Positions 45,809 through 55,941 of a stretch of DNA of 64,000 nt are shown here, one piece after another. Positions within the stretch are counted from its first letter, which is position 1; the number at the start of each line of letters is the position of its first letter. Source of the stretch: Devosia rhodophyticola (lineage in GTDB: Bacteria; Pseudomonadota; Alphaproteobacteria; Rhizobiales; Devosiaceae); NCBI RefSeq assembly GCF_028816475.1, contig NZ_CP118247.1, positions 186,001-250,000 on the forward strand, given 5' to 3'. A model generated the notes under the pieces. That model saw only the letters and a program-made list of their open reading frames with translations. It made no database searches and had not been told where the DNA came from. Position numbers and translations under genes: made by a program.

Positions 45809-46599
45809 TGATAGACGGATTGGAACATTCTGTCCCAGCGCACATTGGCAGGCCACTGCCAGATCTGCCAGGGTGGGATGTTGTCTTTTATCGAGAAGAA
45901 CCGGGCTTCAGCCTTGGCGACCAGATTGGTTTCGGGAACAAAGCCGACGGCGGAAAGTACCCGGCTATCTGCCGAGCGGTCGCGATTGTCACCCATCATG
46001 AAGAAGTGGCCAGCGGGAACGACATATTCCTGGGTATTGTCAAGCGGACCATTGTCGGAAATTTCCTGGATGATGTGGCTGCTCCCTTCGGGGAAGGTCT
46101 CGCGATAGACGGTCACTTCGCGGGTATCGCCACTGCTGTCCGTATCCTCGGCGGTGCCAATTTTTTCGCGTTCGACCATGACGTCATTAATATAGAGACG
46201 GCCCTGCTTCATCTGAACGCGATCACCCGGCATGCCGACAACGCGCTTTATATATTCAACCGTTTGCGGCACAGGGCGGAAAACGGCGACATCGCCACGA
46301 TCGGGCGAACGTCCCAGAATGCGGCCGGAGATCGGCAGCTCAAAATCAAGAAGGGTAAAATTGCCGTAGCGACCGAGCGAGAACGAGTGTTTGCCGTAAC
46401 CCCAGACGTATTTGTTGGCGACGAAATAGTCACCGATCATCAGGGTTTGCTGCATTGATGCAGTCGGAATGGAAAACGGCTGGTAGAGAAAAGAACGTAG
46501 GACAATGGCAATCAGCAGCGCCTCAACCACGACGACAATGGTTTCCCAGGCCTCGCCGGCGGCGGACTTGGGGGCAGCTTTTTGGGTCGACTGGCTCAT
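45805..46599 (-). CDS. lepB: Signal peptidase I
   Basis: A 264-residue membrane-bound protease that cleaves signal peptides in the periplasm. One N-terminal membrane helix (ETIVVVVEALLIAIVLRSFL), then the catalytic serine in IPTASMQQTLMIGDY, the lysine in EYIKRVVGMPGDRVQ, and the C-terminal GHFFMMGDNRDRSADSR. The ATG at 46599 is the family start; the frame is open 33 codons further with no sense. Part of the acpS-lepB-rnc-era transcript. Confidence 0.95.
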   Translation of the reverse strand: MSQSTQKAAPKSAAGEAWETIVVVVEALLIAIVLRSFLYQPFSIPTASMQQTLMIGDYFVANKYVWGYGKHSFSLGRYGNFTLLDFELPISGRILGRSPDRGDVAVFRPVPQTVEYIKRVVGMPGDRVQMKQGRLYINDVMVEREKIGTAEDTDSSGDTREVTVYRETFPEGSSHIIQEISDNGPLDNTQEYVVPAGHFFMMGDNRDRSADSRVLSAVGFVPETNLVAKAEARFFSIKDNIPPWQIWQWPANVRWDRMFQSVYQ

Positions 46600-46627
46600 T
46601 GAAATCCCCGAATTACAGGCGTTGTGG

Positions 46628-47047
46628 TTAGAACTTTGCGCCGCTTGGGTCAACCGGAAGCGCTTCGATGATGACAAAGGCCTGCGCCAACCCGGCATCG
46701 TCGGTAATGGTCAAATGTATGTGGGGCGCATGCCCCGGCGGAACAAGTCTGGCCAGAGCCTTGGCGGCACCATTGGTCAGGGCCATGGTCGGTTTGCCGG
46801 TCGGCAGATTGACAACGCCCATATCGCGCCAATAGACGCCGAAGTTAATGCCGGTTCCCAGTGCCTTGGAGCACGCTTCCTTGGCCGCGAAACGCTTGGC
46901 ATAGGAGGCGGCACGCTGGGCGCGGCGGTCAGATTTGCGACGCTCGATTTCAGTAAAGCACCGATTGGTGAAGCGATCGCCATAGCGGACAAGCGTTTGC
47001 TCGACGCGACCGATCTGGCAGAGATCGGAGCCCAGGCCGACGATCAA
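46628..47047 (-). CDS. acpS: Holo-[acyl-carrier-protein] synthase
   Basis: A 139-residue enzyme that attaches the phosphopantetheine arm of CoA to [21 protein letters not shown] and [16 protein letters not shown] hold the magnesium-binding Asp and Glu. It starts at a TTG (47047) overlapping the pyrE stop as TTGA, behind a G-rich ribosome site; no ATG fits the family N-terminus, so the TTG seems real. It provides active ACP to the fatty-acid genes elsewhere in the window. Confidence 0.93.
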   Translation of the reverse strand: MIVGLGSDLCQIGRVEQTLVRYGDRFTNRCFTEIERRKSDRRAQRAASYAKRFAAKEACSKALGTGINFGVYWRDMGVVNLPTGKPTMALTNGAAKALARLVPPGHAPHIHLTITDDAGLAQAFVIIEALPVDPSGAKF

Positions 47048-47640
47048 CCCCCTACCCCCTGTATGCCGCGGCTGCCGGGTTTGACAGGCGGAATGGCGGC
47101 CAGTTCAGGGGGCAAATCATCGGGAGAATAGGCCTTGACCTCATATTCAATCAGCGAAACCAGCGGCACACCGATATCGGCCCCGCCCTGCGAGCGATCA
47201 ATGATGCACGCGGCAGCGACCACATCCGCGCCGAGCGCCTTCATGGTGTCGATACATTCGCGGATCGAAATGCCGGTCGAGACGATGTCTTCGACCACAA
47301 TGATTTTTTCGCCGGGGGCGACTGAGAAATTGCGGCGCAGCTCGAACTTGCCATCAACGCGCTCGGTATAGATGGCGGGCAAACCTAGGTGGCGCGCGGT
47401 TTCATAGCCTGGAATGATGCCGCCGACGGCGGGCGATACGACCTGGGCAATGTCCGCGTAACCGGCCGCGCGGATTTTTTCGGCCAGCGCCTTGCACAGG
47501 ATTTCGGTCTTTTCAGGCTGGCGGAAGACGAGGGTTTTTTGCAGAAACGTGGCTGAACGCAGGCCTGAAGACAGAATGAAATGACCTTCAAGGATGGCAT
47601 CGCAAGAGCGGAAAACCGCCAAAACTTCGTCTTTGGTCAT
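47044..47640 (-). CDS. pyrE: Orotate phosphoribosyltransferase
   Basis: A 198-residue enzyme converting orotate and PRPP to orotidine monophosphate in pyrimidine synthesis. The PRPP loop is [19 protein letters not shown], preceded by [18 protein letters not shown] and [13 protein letters not shown]. The start ATG at 47640 overlaps the rel stop as ATGA, and the end overlaps acpS, so it is coupled on both sides. Confidence 0.94.
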   Translation of the reverse strand: MTKDEVLAVFRSCDAILEGHFILSSGLRSATFLQKTLVFRQPEKTEILCKALAEKIRAAGYADIAQVVSPAVGGIIPGYETARHLGLPAIYTERVDGKFELRRNFSVAPGEKIIVVEDIVSTGISIRECIDTMKALGADVVAAACIIDRSQGGADIGVPLVSLIEYEVKAYSPDDLPPELAAIPPVKPGSRGIQGVGG

Positions 47641-49910
47641 GCCTTTTTCTCCATCTCGCTAGCACCTTCCCATTCAAGGGTCGAAATCATGCTGGCTTCC
47701 TGCACGCTTGCGCGCTGCGCTGCGGATACACCGGGGCTTCGTTTGAGCGTTGCCAACACATCCGTCAACTGGGCCAAATCGCGCACCTCGACTTCGAAGA
47801 TCATATGATGGAAATCAGGGGAGATCATGCGCATCACCAGATTGTTGATATTGGCGTCACAGGCCGCAATTGCGGCGGAAATCTGGGCGAGCGAACCGGG
47901 ACGATTGACCGATTCCATGGTGATGACAACGGGATAGAGCTGTTCGCTGTCGCCAATGTCCCAACGCACATCGACCCAGGCAACGTCGCTATCATGCATC
48001 GGCACCAGCGCATCGGAATGGATGGGGTAAATTTGCATCGGCTGATCCGGCTGCATGATGCCGACGAGGCGGTCGCCAGGCACAACGCCCTCGTTTGAAA
48101 TTTCGATCTGCATATGGAAATCGAGTTGAGCAAGGGCCGCCTTGGCGCGTGGACCAGAGCGCTGGCCGCCGGGCACACGGAACTTGAACTGGTCGGTCGC
48201 GCGCAGGGCAAACCAGCCATCGGCTGTGTTGGCAACCGGCATTTCCATTTTGCGGCGGCGCTTGCGCAGGCCTTTGACCTCGGCAAGCTCCTCGGCCAGC
48301 GGTTCGGCGCCCAATTTGCCTTCACCTACGGCAATCAGGAGATCGCGCTTGGTGGGGAAGCCAAGCCCCTCGGCCAACGTCTTGCCCTCCTCATCATCAA
48401 GAAGGACGCCTTCGCGTTCGAGCATCATGCCCAACACATGTTCGCCCAAGGCGTGGGCGCGTTGTGCGGCGGCCTGGCGGACGGCGCGGCGAATGGCGGC
48501 ACGCGCCTTGCCGGTCGCGGCGATACCAATCCAGTTTGATGGCGGGAGATGGTTTTGATCGCGAATGATCTCGACTTCATCGCCCGAGCGCAGTTGTGTC
48601 ACCAGCGGCAGGATCGCGCCATTGATCTTGGCGCCAACGCAGGTATCGCCGATGTCGGTATGCAGCGCATAAGCGAAATCGATCGGGCTGGCGCCGCGCG
48701 GCAGGGCGATAAGACGCCCGCGCGGGGTGAAGCAAAAAACCTGATCCTGGAACAGTTCAAGCTTGGTATATTCAAGGAAATCTTCGCTTGAGGCGCCCGC
48801 CGTCAGGTGACCGATGGTGGTGCGGAGCGACCCGTAGGCGTGGCTCTCCTGCTCCAACCGGCTCATGTCTGCCGATGAACCGTCCTTATAAAGAGCATGC
48901 GCGGCAATGCCGTATTCGGCAATCCGGTCCATTTCCTCGGTGCGAATCTGCAGTTCGGCGCGTTGACGCCCCGGACCGACAATCGTTGTATGAATTGAGC
49001 GGTAGTCGTTGTGCTTGGGGACGGAAATATAGTCCTTGAAGCGCCCGGGGACGACTTTCCATTTGGTGTGAATCACCCCAACCGTGCGATAACAATCCTC
49101 GACAGTCTCAACGATGACGCGGAAACCGATCATGTCGGAGAGCTGCTCGAGCGCAATGGATTTGCGGTCGATCTTGGTGAAAATCGAAAACGGCGATTTT
49201 ACCCGCGCCTTGACCCGTCCGACGATCCCTTCAGCGTCGAGACGCTCCATCAACTCATCATTTATCGACGCAATGGTCTCGCTGTATTCGGTCTGCATTT
49301 CCGACAGCCGCGCGGTGATAGCGCTGTAATGGTCATGCTGAAGGATACGAAATGAGATGTCCTCGAGCTCGTTGCGCATGTCCTGCATACCCATGCGTCC
49401 GGCCAGCGGCGCATAAATATCCATGGTTTCCTGGGCAATGCGCGCGCGCTTTTCGGTCGGCATGAAATGGAGCGTGCGCATGTTGTGCAAGCGATCGGCC
49501 AATTTGACCAGCAGCACCCGCACATCCTTGGATATGGCGAGCAGTAGTTTGCGCAGATTTTCTGCCTGAGCCTCTTCGCGCGACACAAGATTAAGACGCT
49601 CGATCTTGGTCAGGCCATCAACAATGGCTCCGATCTCGGCGCCGAACATATTGTCGATCTCAGTGCGCGTCGCATCGGTGTCTTCAATTGTGTCATGCAG
49701 CAAGGCAACGGCGATGGATGCATCGTCGAGCTTTAGTTCGGTCAGAATGGCGGCAACTTCAAGCGGATGGTTGAAGTATGGATCGCCCGAGGCGCGCTTC
49801 TGCGAGCCATGCTTTTGCATGGCGTAGACATAGGCTTTATTCAAAAGCTGCTCGTCGGCGTTCGGGTTATAAGCCTGAACTCGCTCGACAAGTTCGTATT
49901 GACGCATCAT
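47637..49910 (-). CDS. rel: Bifunctional (p)ppGpp synthetase/hydrolase
   Basis: A 757-residue RelA/SpoT homologue that makes and degrades the stringent-response alarmone. The HD hydrolase (about 25-190) keeps HDTIEDT and [11 protein letters not shown]. The synthetase (about 225-350) has [24 protein letters not shown] and [17 protein letters not shown] follows ([31 protein letters not shown]), then ACT at the end ([21 protein letters not shown]). Both active sites look intact, as in the single Rsh of alphaproteobacteria. The start [12 protein letters not shown] at 49910 matches the family. Confidence 0.95.
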   Translation of the reverse strand: MMRQYELVERVQAYNPNADEQLLNKAYVYAMQKHGSQKRASGDPYFNHPLEVAAILTELKLDDASIAVALLHDTIEDTDATRTEIDNMFGAEIGAIVDGLTKIERLNLVSREEAQAENLRKLLLAISKDVRVLLVKLADRLHNMRTLHFMPTEKRARIAQETMDIYAPLAGRMGMQDMRNELEDISFRILQHDHYSAITARLSEMQTEYSETIASINDELMERLDAEGIVGRVKARVKSPFSIFTKIDRKSIALEQLSDMIGFRVIVETVEDCYRTVGVIHTKWKVVPGRFKDYISVPKHNDYRSIHTTIVGPGRQRAELQIRTEEMDRIAEYGIAAHALYKDGSSADMSRLEQESHAYGSLRTTIGHLTAGASSEDFLEYTKLELFQDQVFCFTPRGRLIALPRGASPIDFAYALHTDIGDTCVGAKINGAILPLVTQLRSGDEVEIIRDQNHLPPSNWIGIAATGKARAAIRRAVRQAAAQRAHALGEHVLGMMLEREGVLLDDEEGKTLAEGLGFPTKRDLLIAVGEGKLGAEPLAEELAEVKGLRKRRRKMEMPVANTADGWFALRATDQFKFRVPGGQRSGPRAKAALAQLDFHMQIEISNEGVVPGDRLVGIMQPDQPMQIYPIHSDALVPMHDSDVAWVDVRWDIGDSEQLYPVVITMESVNRPGSLAQISAAIAACDANINNLVMRMISPDFHHMIFEVEVRDLAQLTDVLATLKRSPGVSAAQRASVQEASMISTLEWEGASEMEKKA

Positions 49911-49950
49911 GGGTGGGCGCTCTTGCTGACAAATCAACTTAACCGTTGAT

Positions 49951-49995
49951 TGCAAAAACGAAAAGGGCACCAGACGCGAGTCCGATACCCTTTTT
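49951..49995 (-). terminator. Likely terminator of rpoZ
   Basis: An imperfect inverted repeat with outer arms AAAAGGG / CCCTTTT and an inner GAC-GCGA-GTC hairpin lies 75 bases past the rpoZ stop; read on the minus strand it is followed by CGTTTTTGC. Rather long loop, so moderate confidence. Confidence 0.5.
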
Positions 49996-50070
49996 CAATT
50001 ATCTTGTTTGGCTTGCCAAATATCCCTGATCAACAGAAAGGGTTTAATCAGCGCCATTTACGGCTCGAGG

Positions 50071-50442
50071 TCAGTCATCACGCCGTTCTGGTGGGGCAAG
50101 GCTCTCGATGCCACGCAGCAGTTCATCTTCGCTGATCGTGTCGAACGCAATCGAATCATCATTGTCCGACCCCGAACCAAGACGGGGTGCGGCGTGTTCT
50201 TCGGGCTCATCAACTTCGACATATTTCTGCAGCGAATGGATCAAGTCTTCACGCAGATCTTCAGGGGAAATAGCGCCATCGCCGATTTCGCGCAGCGCAA
50301 CAACGGGGTTTTTGTCATTGTCGCGGTCAACGGTGATCTGTGCGCCAGAGGAGATCATGCGCGCGCGGTGGGCGGCCATGAGTACGAGATCGAAGCGGTT
50401 TTCGATCTTTTCAATGCAGTCTTCAACGGTGACGCGGGCCAC
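50071..50442 (-). CDS. rpoZ: DNA-directed RNA polymerase subunit omega
   Basis: A 123-residue subunit that stabilises RNA polymerase and contributes to the (p)ppGpp site. It begins [53 protein letters not shown], typical of alphaproteobacteria, with a long acidic tail. A GTG at 50442 has GGAG six bases upstream and is chosen over the TTG four codons earlier. It is upstream of rel, the classic rpoZ-rel order, with about 160 bases and a likely terminator between them. Confidence 0.94.
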   Translation of the reverse strand: MARVTVEDCIEKIENRFDLVLMAAHRARMISSGAQITVDRDNDKNPVVALREIGDGAISPEDLREDLIHSLQKYVEVDEPEEHAAPRLGSGSDNDDSIAFDTISEDELLRGIESLAPPERRDD

Positions 50443-50658
50443 GGACGTCTCCAAATTTTATGGAAAGAGCGCCCTCCTTACACGAGCGCCATAGCGTTGA
50501 CAAGTTTTCCCGGCAGATAGCCACTCTCTTGCTACTTATACCCATAACATGCGAATACCGAACTTAAACGCAGTTGCAAATTTCAACCATTCCAACCTAA
50601 TATTACCAATGTTCGCTGGGTCGTCTCGCATTTGAAGACGACACAGTCAGGAGGCTAA

Positions 50659-51230
50659 ATGGCCATAGACCCCCGTGAAAAAATTGTCTTGTTTATTGAT
50701 GGCGCAAATCTTTATGCCACATCCAAGGCAATAGGCACTGATATCGACTATCGTCGTCTGCTGACTGAATTTCAGTCCAAGGCCTATATGTTGCGCGCCT
50801 ATTACTACACAGCGCTTGTCGAGGATCAGGAATACTCATCCATCCGCCCTTTAATCGATTGGCTTGACTACAACGGATACACCGTTGTGACCAAAGCGGC
50901 CAAGGAATTCACCGACGCGACCGGTCGTCGCAAGGTGAAAGGCAATATGGATATTGAACTGGCAGTGGACGCGCTGGAAATGGCGTCTCACTTCGATCAC
51001 ATGGTGCTGTTTTCCGGTGACGGCGACTTTACCGCGCTGGTCGCAGCACTGCAGCGCAAAGGCAAGCGGGTGACCGTGGTCTCGACTTTGACAACGTCAA
51101 CGCCCATGATTTCGGACGATTTGCGCCGTCAGGCTGACTTTTTCTGGATGTGGCAGACCTCGCCAAGACAGTGGGGCGCGCTGCTGTCCCCTATCAGGAT
51201 CGTAACATTGCCATGACGGAAGACGACTAG
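50659..51230 (+). CDS. NYN domain (LabA-like) protein, frameshifted near the C-terminus
   Basis: A 185-codon frame to 51216 with the NYN/PIN-like core: VLFIDGANLYATSKAIG, the long GNMDIELAVDALEMA and FSGDGDFTALVAALQRKGKRVTVVS hold the acidic residues of a likely RNase. After DDLRRQADFF at a T run (51139-51143) the frame turns into WMWQTSPRQWGALL..., unlike the family. One extra T would give LDVADLAKTVGRAAVPYQDRNIAMTEDD, ending at the TAG 51228-51230, which reads as a normal soluble tail. CAGGAGG precedes the ATG. Substrate unknown; it is convergent with smpB. Confidence 0.82.
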
Positions 51231-51235
51231 GGACT

Positions 51236-51733
51236 TTAGCCGCGTCCGCCGTCCTTCATGATGCGGGCCTTGTCGCGATTCCAGTCGCGATTGCGCTCGG
51301 TTTCGCGCTTGTCATAGTTCTTCTTGCCCTTGCCCAAGCCGATCAGCAGCTTGGCGCGCCCCTGGTCGTTGAAATAGAGCTTTAGCGGCACAATGGTATT
51401 GCCGGCACGCGAAACGGCTGCATCCAAGCGCGTCAGTTCCTTGCGGGAAACCAGTAATTTACGGTGGCGCTTTTCTTCGTGATTGAAGCGATTTGCCTGC
51501 AGGAATTCGGGGATATGGCAGTTGATCAGCCACAGCTCACCGCCTTCCGGGGAAGCATAAGATTCGGTGATCTGCGCCTTGCCCAGACGCAAAGACTTTA
51601 CCTCGCTCCCCGTCAGCATAATGCCGGCTTCGAGGGTGTCGACAATTTCATAATCGTAGCGGGCGCGCCGGTTTTCAGCCACGAGACCGTGACTGATGAC
51701 GCCCGATTTTGATTTATCATTCCTGGGGGCCAT
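51236..51733 (-). CDS. smpB: SsrA-binding protein SmpB
   Basis: A 165-residue protein that binds tmRNA and brings it to stalled ribosomes. Typical segments: [52 protein letters not shown] and [20 protein letters not shown], then [29 protein letters not shown], and a basic tail that folds in the decoding centre. It follows dapA by seven bases, a constant pairing in Hyphomicrobiales. The tmRNA gene itself is not in the window. Confidence 0.96.
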   Translation of the reverse strand: MAPRNDKSKSGVISHGLVAENRRARYDYEIVDTLEAGIMLTGSEVKSLRLGKAQITESYASPEGGELWLINCHIPEFLQANRFNHEEKRHRKLLVSRKELTRLDAAVSRAGNTIVPLKLYFNDQGRAKLLIGLGKGKKNYDKRETERNRDWNRDKARIMKDGGRG

Positions 51734-51740
51734 GAGCCGC

Positions 51741-52616
51741 TCAGATCAGACCGGCGTGAGCCAGCGCCACATCAATTGCGTCTTCGGTTGAACGGGCAAT
51801 CGGCACCAATGGCAGGCGCAGTTCATTTTTGCAAAGGCCCAGCCGTTCGGCCGCATATTTAATGCCCGTGGGATTTGGCTCGATGAAGATGGCTTTGTGC
51901 AGATGCACGAGCTTGTCCTGAAGCTGGATTGCGGTGGCGTAATCGCCGGCCAATGTCGCCTCCTGCAATTGTGAACACAGCTTTGGCGCCACGTTTGCCG
52001 TAACCGAGATACACCCGGTGCCGCCATGCGCGTTAAATCCGAGCGCCGTCATATCTTCGCCAGAGAGCATGATGAAATCGTCGCCTAATCTGGCGCGCGT
52101 GAGGCTGGCGCGACCGAGGTCGGCGGTCGCGTCCTTTACAGCGATAATATTGGCGTGTGCCTCGTGCAGGCGAGCAATGGTGTCCACGGTCAGATCGACG
52201 ACCGTGCGACCGGGCACGCTATAAAGCACAATCGGCAAGCCAACGCTGCTGGCTATGGCCGAGAAATGATGAAACAGCCCTTCCTGATTGGGGCGATTGT
52301 AGTAAGGCACCACGCAAAGCACCGCATCGGCGCCCGCAGATTCTGCAAACTTTGCCAGGGAAATCGCTTCGGCTGTCGAGTTGGAACCAGCACCGGCGAC
52401 AACCGGCACGCGCTTATCGGTCACCTCAATGCAGATTTCCACGATGCGGCGATGTTCTTCATGGCTGACCGTGGGGCTTTCACCAGTCGTGCCAACGGGC
52501 ACCAAACCATGCGATCCCTGCTTGATCTGCCAATCGACAAACGCCGAGAAGGCTTTCTCATCAACTGCCCCGTTGGAGAAGGGGGTCATGAGTGCCGGAA
52601 TAGAACCTCGGAGCAT
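51741..52616 (-). CDS. dapA: 4-hydroxy-tetrahydrodipicolinate synthase
   Basis: A 291-residue TIM-barrel lyase that condenses pyruvate with aspartate semialdehyde, the first committed step toward diaminopimelate and lysine. Seen: [25 protein letters not shown] with the catalytic Tyr, the Schiff-base Lys in [11 protein letters not shown] and [25 protein letters not shown]. The ATG at 52616 (AAGGAAAAG upstream) gives [13 protein letters not shown]; the frame upstream is open but not family-like. Confidence 0.95.
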   Translation of the reverse strand: MLRGSIPALMTPFSNGAVDEKAFSAFVDWQIKQGSHGLVPVGTTGESPTVSHEEHRRIVEICIEVTDKRVPVVAGAGSNSTAEAISLAKFAESAGADAVLCVVPYYNRPNQEGLFHHFSAIASSVGLPIVLYSVPGRTVVDLTVDTIARLHEAHANIIAVKDATADLGRASLTRARLGDDFIMLSGEDMTALGFNAHGGTGCISVTANVAPKLCSQLQEATLAGDYATAIQLQDKLVHLHKAIFIEPNPTGIKYAAERLGLCKNELRLPLVPIARSTEDAIDVALAHAGLI

Positions 52617-52878
52617 TTGTCTGCTTTTCCTTGATTTGCGCCACACTTGTGCCGCGCGCTGATGTAAATCTTGTGGTTGCACCACGTCGGCGCAACCAAG
52701 TGGCGCACCATACTTTTTGTTATGTCGCTCCACAAGGGAACGCAAGCAACAACGATCTGGCAAAGCCAACAACGGTTGGCCAAGCAACGATATATTCACC
52801 CCGTTGGGGTAAATCAGGGTTTAACCGCGAGGGTGGGGGCACCTTGTCGGCTGCAAATCAACGCAGGACGACACCATA

Positions 52879-54900
52879 ATGAACAACAGCGTTGCCGTTC
52901 GTTTGTTCGCATTGCTGCTCGGCGCGACGTGTCTGGCGCCCGTTGCTCCCACTGTGGCCAACGAGACTATCGACCAAACCACGACCGGCAGCATCAATGC
53001 CAATGTGGATGTTTCAACCGCCCTATCCCGTGGCACCGTCGGCTTCAGCAAAACGCTGGACTTGCTTGTTGTTGGGGATGCCGTAAGCGCTTATGCCAGT
53101 GCCAAGAGCCTGGGCAATACGGAACGACGCGCCATTCAATGGGCGGCAATCTATTTCAACAGTGGCAAAATCGACGCGGACAGTGTTTCCCGCTTTGCCA
53201 AGGACGCGCCCGACTTCGCCTCCCCTGGTCTTTACAAAACCCGGCTGGAGCAATCGCTGAGCGCAGAATCCCCGACTGCCGAGACAATTATTGCGCGCCT
53301 TGGCGGGGCCGTTCCCAATACGATTGATGGGCAAATATCGCTGGCGTCAGCCTATGCGGCGGCCGGACAAAAGGAGCGCGCGGCCACGTTGGCGCGCAAC
53401 ATCTGGGTTGAAAATTACCTGACGGGCGAGCAGGAAACCAAGGTATTGGACACTTTGGGCACGCTGCTGACGCGCGAGGCCCACTGGGCGCGCGCGGTGC
53501 ATTTGATGATGAACGACAGGGCCAGCGGCAGCGAGCGCTTATTGCCTATGTTGAGCACGGGACAACAATCGCTGGTTGTGGCACGCGCCGCAGTATCGCG
53601 GAACGAAAGCAACGCCAAGGCCCTTCTCGACAAGGTTGATCCTGCCTTTCAGAATGATCCGGTCTATATTTTCTCGCGAGTTCAACGGGCGCGACAGGCG
53701 GGGCTGCTCGACAGTGCCGTCGATTGGCTGGCCAAGGCAAAAGGCGATCTGCCGGACGCGGACGACTGGTGGTATGAGCGCAGAACGCTGCTGCGCGCGG
53801 CGCTAAGCGCGGGCAAGGCGACGACTGCGTACGTCGCGGCGGCGGGTTATACCAAGGGGCCGGAAGGGCGGCTGGTCGATGCCAGCTTTCATGCCGGTTG
53901 GATTGCACTGTCATTTCTGAATGATGCCAACAGCGCCAAAGCCCATTTCCTCAAGATGCGGTCAATGTCCACCCTGCCCGACACCATTACGCAAGCCAAC
54001 TATTGGTTGGGGCGAGCCGAGGCACGGTTGGGGAATGTCGCGGACGCCAAGGCCGCGTACGAAAAGGCCGCAGAATATGGCATGGTCTATTATGGTCTGT
54101 TGGCGCGGGCCGAGTTGGGCCTGCACGGGGTGGACCTGCGCCCTCTGCCCGCCTGGCAACAAAGTGAAAGCCTGTTCAATGGCCGCGAGGTTGTAAAGGC
54201 TATTCGGTTGTTTGCTGCCAATGGCCGCAACGACTATGCCGAACCCTTGCTTCGACATTTTGGAACCGGCCTGACCAATGCTGGCGAGTTGTTGCTGGCA
54301 GCGCGGCTGGCGCAGGAAATCGGCGCGCACCAATTGGCGATTTCTATCGCTGACGCGGCTGAACGGCGCGGAATACCGCTGGATCTGTTCAACTATCCCA
54401 AGGATGGTATTCCGGCGGACACCAAGATTTTTGCGGACCGGGCTGCCGTCTATGCAGTTGCACGGCAGGAATCGCGGTTTCAAATCGATGCCGTTTCGAG
54501 GTCTGGTGCGCGCGGGCTGATGCAATTGATGCCCGGCACGGCCAAGGACACGGCCAAAGCGGCGGGCGTTGATTATTCGCCTGCAAAATTGACTAGCGAT
54601 GTTCGCTATAATGCGTTGCTGGGTTCAACCTATCTCGGGGCGCAACTGTCGCGCTATGATGGATCGTTGGTGTTGGCGGCGGCTGCCTACAACGCGGGGC
54701 CTGGCAATGCGAACAAGTGGATTGCCGCTTTTGGCGATCCGCGACTGGACAATGTTGATCCCGTGATCTGGGTCGAACTCATTCCATTTCAGGAAACGCG
54801 CAAATATGTACAACGGGTTCTGGGCAACTATCTGGTTTACCGCGAACGGCTTGGGCACAATGATTTGACCATCACCCAGGCACTGCGCAAAATCGAGTAG
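52879..54900 (+). CDS. slt: Soluble lytic murein transglycosylase (Slt70-like)
   Basis: A 673-residue periplasmic enzyme. A signal peptide of about 27 residues is followed by a long alpha-helical superhelix (TPR-like; residues 80-480) and a C-terminal lysozyme-like SLT domain near 520-660 with the catalytic Glu in VYAVARQESRFQIDAVSRSGARGLMQLMPGTA, ALLGSTYLGAQL and AAYNAGPGNANKWI. It cleaves the glycan strands of peptidoglycan. About 260 non-coding bases separate it from the divergent dapA. Confidence 0.93.
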   Translation: MNNSVAVRLFALLLGATCLAPVAPTVANETIDQTTTGSINANVDVSTALSRGTVGFSKTLDLLVVGDAVSAYASAKSLGNTERRAIQWAAIYFNSGKIDADSVSRFAKDAPDFASPGLYKTRLEQSLSAESPTAETIIARLGGAVPNTIDGQISLASAYAAAGQKERAATLARNIWVENYLTGEQETKVLDTLGTLLTREAHWARAVHLMMNDRASGSERLLPMLSTGQQSLVVARAAVSRNESNAKALLDKVDPAFQNDPVYIFSRVQRARQAGLLDSAVDWLAKAKGDLPDADDWWYERRTLLRAALSAGKATTAYVAAAGYTKGPEGRLVDASFHAGWIALSFLNDANSAKAHFLKMRSMSTLPDTITQANYWLGRAEARLGNVADAKAAYEKAAEYGMVYYGLLARAELGLHGVDLRPLPAWQQSESLFNGREVVKAIRLFAANGRNDYAEPLLRHFGTGLTNAGELLLAARLAQEIGAHQLAISIADAAERRGIPLDLFNYPKDGIPADTKIFADRAAVYAVARQESRFQIDAVSRSGARGLMQLMPGTAKDTAKAAGVDYSPAKLTSDVRYNALLGSTYLGAQLSRYDGSLVLAAAAYNAGPGNANKWIAAFGDPRLDNVDPVIWVELIPFQETRKYVQRVLGNYLVYRERLGHNDLTITQALRKIE

Positions 54901-55000
54901 ACGAATTCATTTTTGACATTCGAACGCGCCACTATCACCTTGCCCGGAAAGGGCGAGCAAGGGTAAGCCTTTGATTGTATTTATCAGCAAGGCGATCCCG

Positions 55001-55924
55001 ATGGTCCGCAAGCGCAAAGTTCCTTCCGATCACGCAGCCTTTGCCGATTTGCCGGTGCAGATGGTTACGCTGGACAGGGGCGACGCGCTGGTCGCTGCGC
55101 ATGTTTCGGGCACGCTTTCCAGCACAGCAATGCCGCTTATTTGCCTTGCCGGATATCACCGCAACATGAGCGATTTTACCCAATTTCGGATGTTGTATCG
55201 GCATGCGATGAGCAATCAACAACCGTTGATATTGATGGATCTGCGCGGACGGGGGCGATCAACCGATCGCGCCAACGCCAATGAATATGGCTCACCGCGC
55301 GACGCGCGCGATGTCGCTGACGTAGTCAATGCCCTCGGAATAGAGAAGGCGGTAATTCTGGGCCAGGGGTATGGCGGCCAAGTGGGCATGTTGCTGGCCT
55401 CGCAACGACCTGGACTGATTGCAGGTATGGTGTTGGTCGACACGGGGCCGGTAACCGACTCGCGTGGCCTCGTTCGGCTGCGCCAGAATGTGCAGCATAT
55501 TGAAAGCCTGAGGGGCACCGAGGTCGTAACCCAGGGATTCCGCCGCATGCTGCAAGGGGACTATCCGGGGGCGAACGAGACCCATATCGAAATATTGATG
55601 GGACGCAGCCATTTCATCGACAAGCGTGGTCGAGCGCGCCCGCTCTATGACCCGCGACTGATCAAGGCGCTGGAGGCGTTTGGTCATGAAGATGTGCTGA
55701 TGGCGCAGTGGCCGTTTTTTGATGGTTTGGCGACGGTACCGCTTTTGTTGATGCGCACCCAACTTACCGACCAGGTCAGGCGCGACACGTTTGAACAAAT
55801 GACCAAACGCCGCCCGGACGCCCAAACCGTCGCCATCGAGGGGCAAGGCTCGCCGGCCCTGTTTGATCAGCTCCACGAGGTGCAGGCCGTCGCCCGATTT
55901 GTTGCGCAGATCGCAAACGTCTGA
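55001..55924 (+). CDS. Alpha/beta-hydrolase fold protein without catalytic residues
   Basis: A 307-residue protein with a clear alpha/beta-hydrolase fold: LICLAGYHRNMSDFTQF, LILMDLRGRGRSTDR, DARDVADVVNALGIEKAVILGQGYGGQVGMLLASQRP and VLVDTGPV. The nucleophile elbow, normally G-x-S-x-G, reads G-Q-G-Y-G (residues 121-125), so the serine is Gly123. Where the catalytic histidine is expected (usually GHAP) the sequence is GSPAL with Ser284. Both residues would need several base changes, so sequencing error is unlikely. It is probably not a hydrolase; binding or scaffold roles are possible. The ATG at 55001 seems the best start (an earlier TTG is at 54971). Confidence 0.8.
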   Translation: MVRKRKVPSDHAAFADLPVQMVTLDRGDALVAAHVSGTLSSTAMPLICLAGYHRNMSDFTQFRMLYRHAMSNQQPLILMDLRGRGRSTDRANANEYGSPRDARDVADVVNALGIEKAVILGQGYGGQVGMLLASQRPGLIAGMVLVDTGPVTDSRGLVRLRQNVQHIESLRGTEVVTQGFRRMLQGDYPGANETHIEILMGRSHFIDKRGRARPLYDPRLIKALEAFGHEDVLMAQWPFFDGLATVPLLLMRTQLTDQVRRDTFEQMTKRRPDAQTVAIEGQGSPALFDQLHEVQAVARFVAQIANV

Positions 55925-55941
55925 CGCCACTTTAGATGCGA

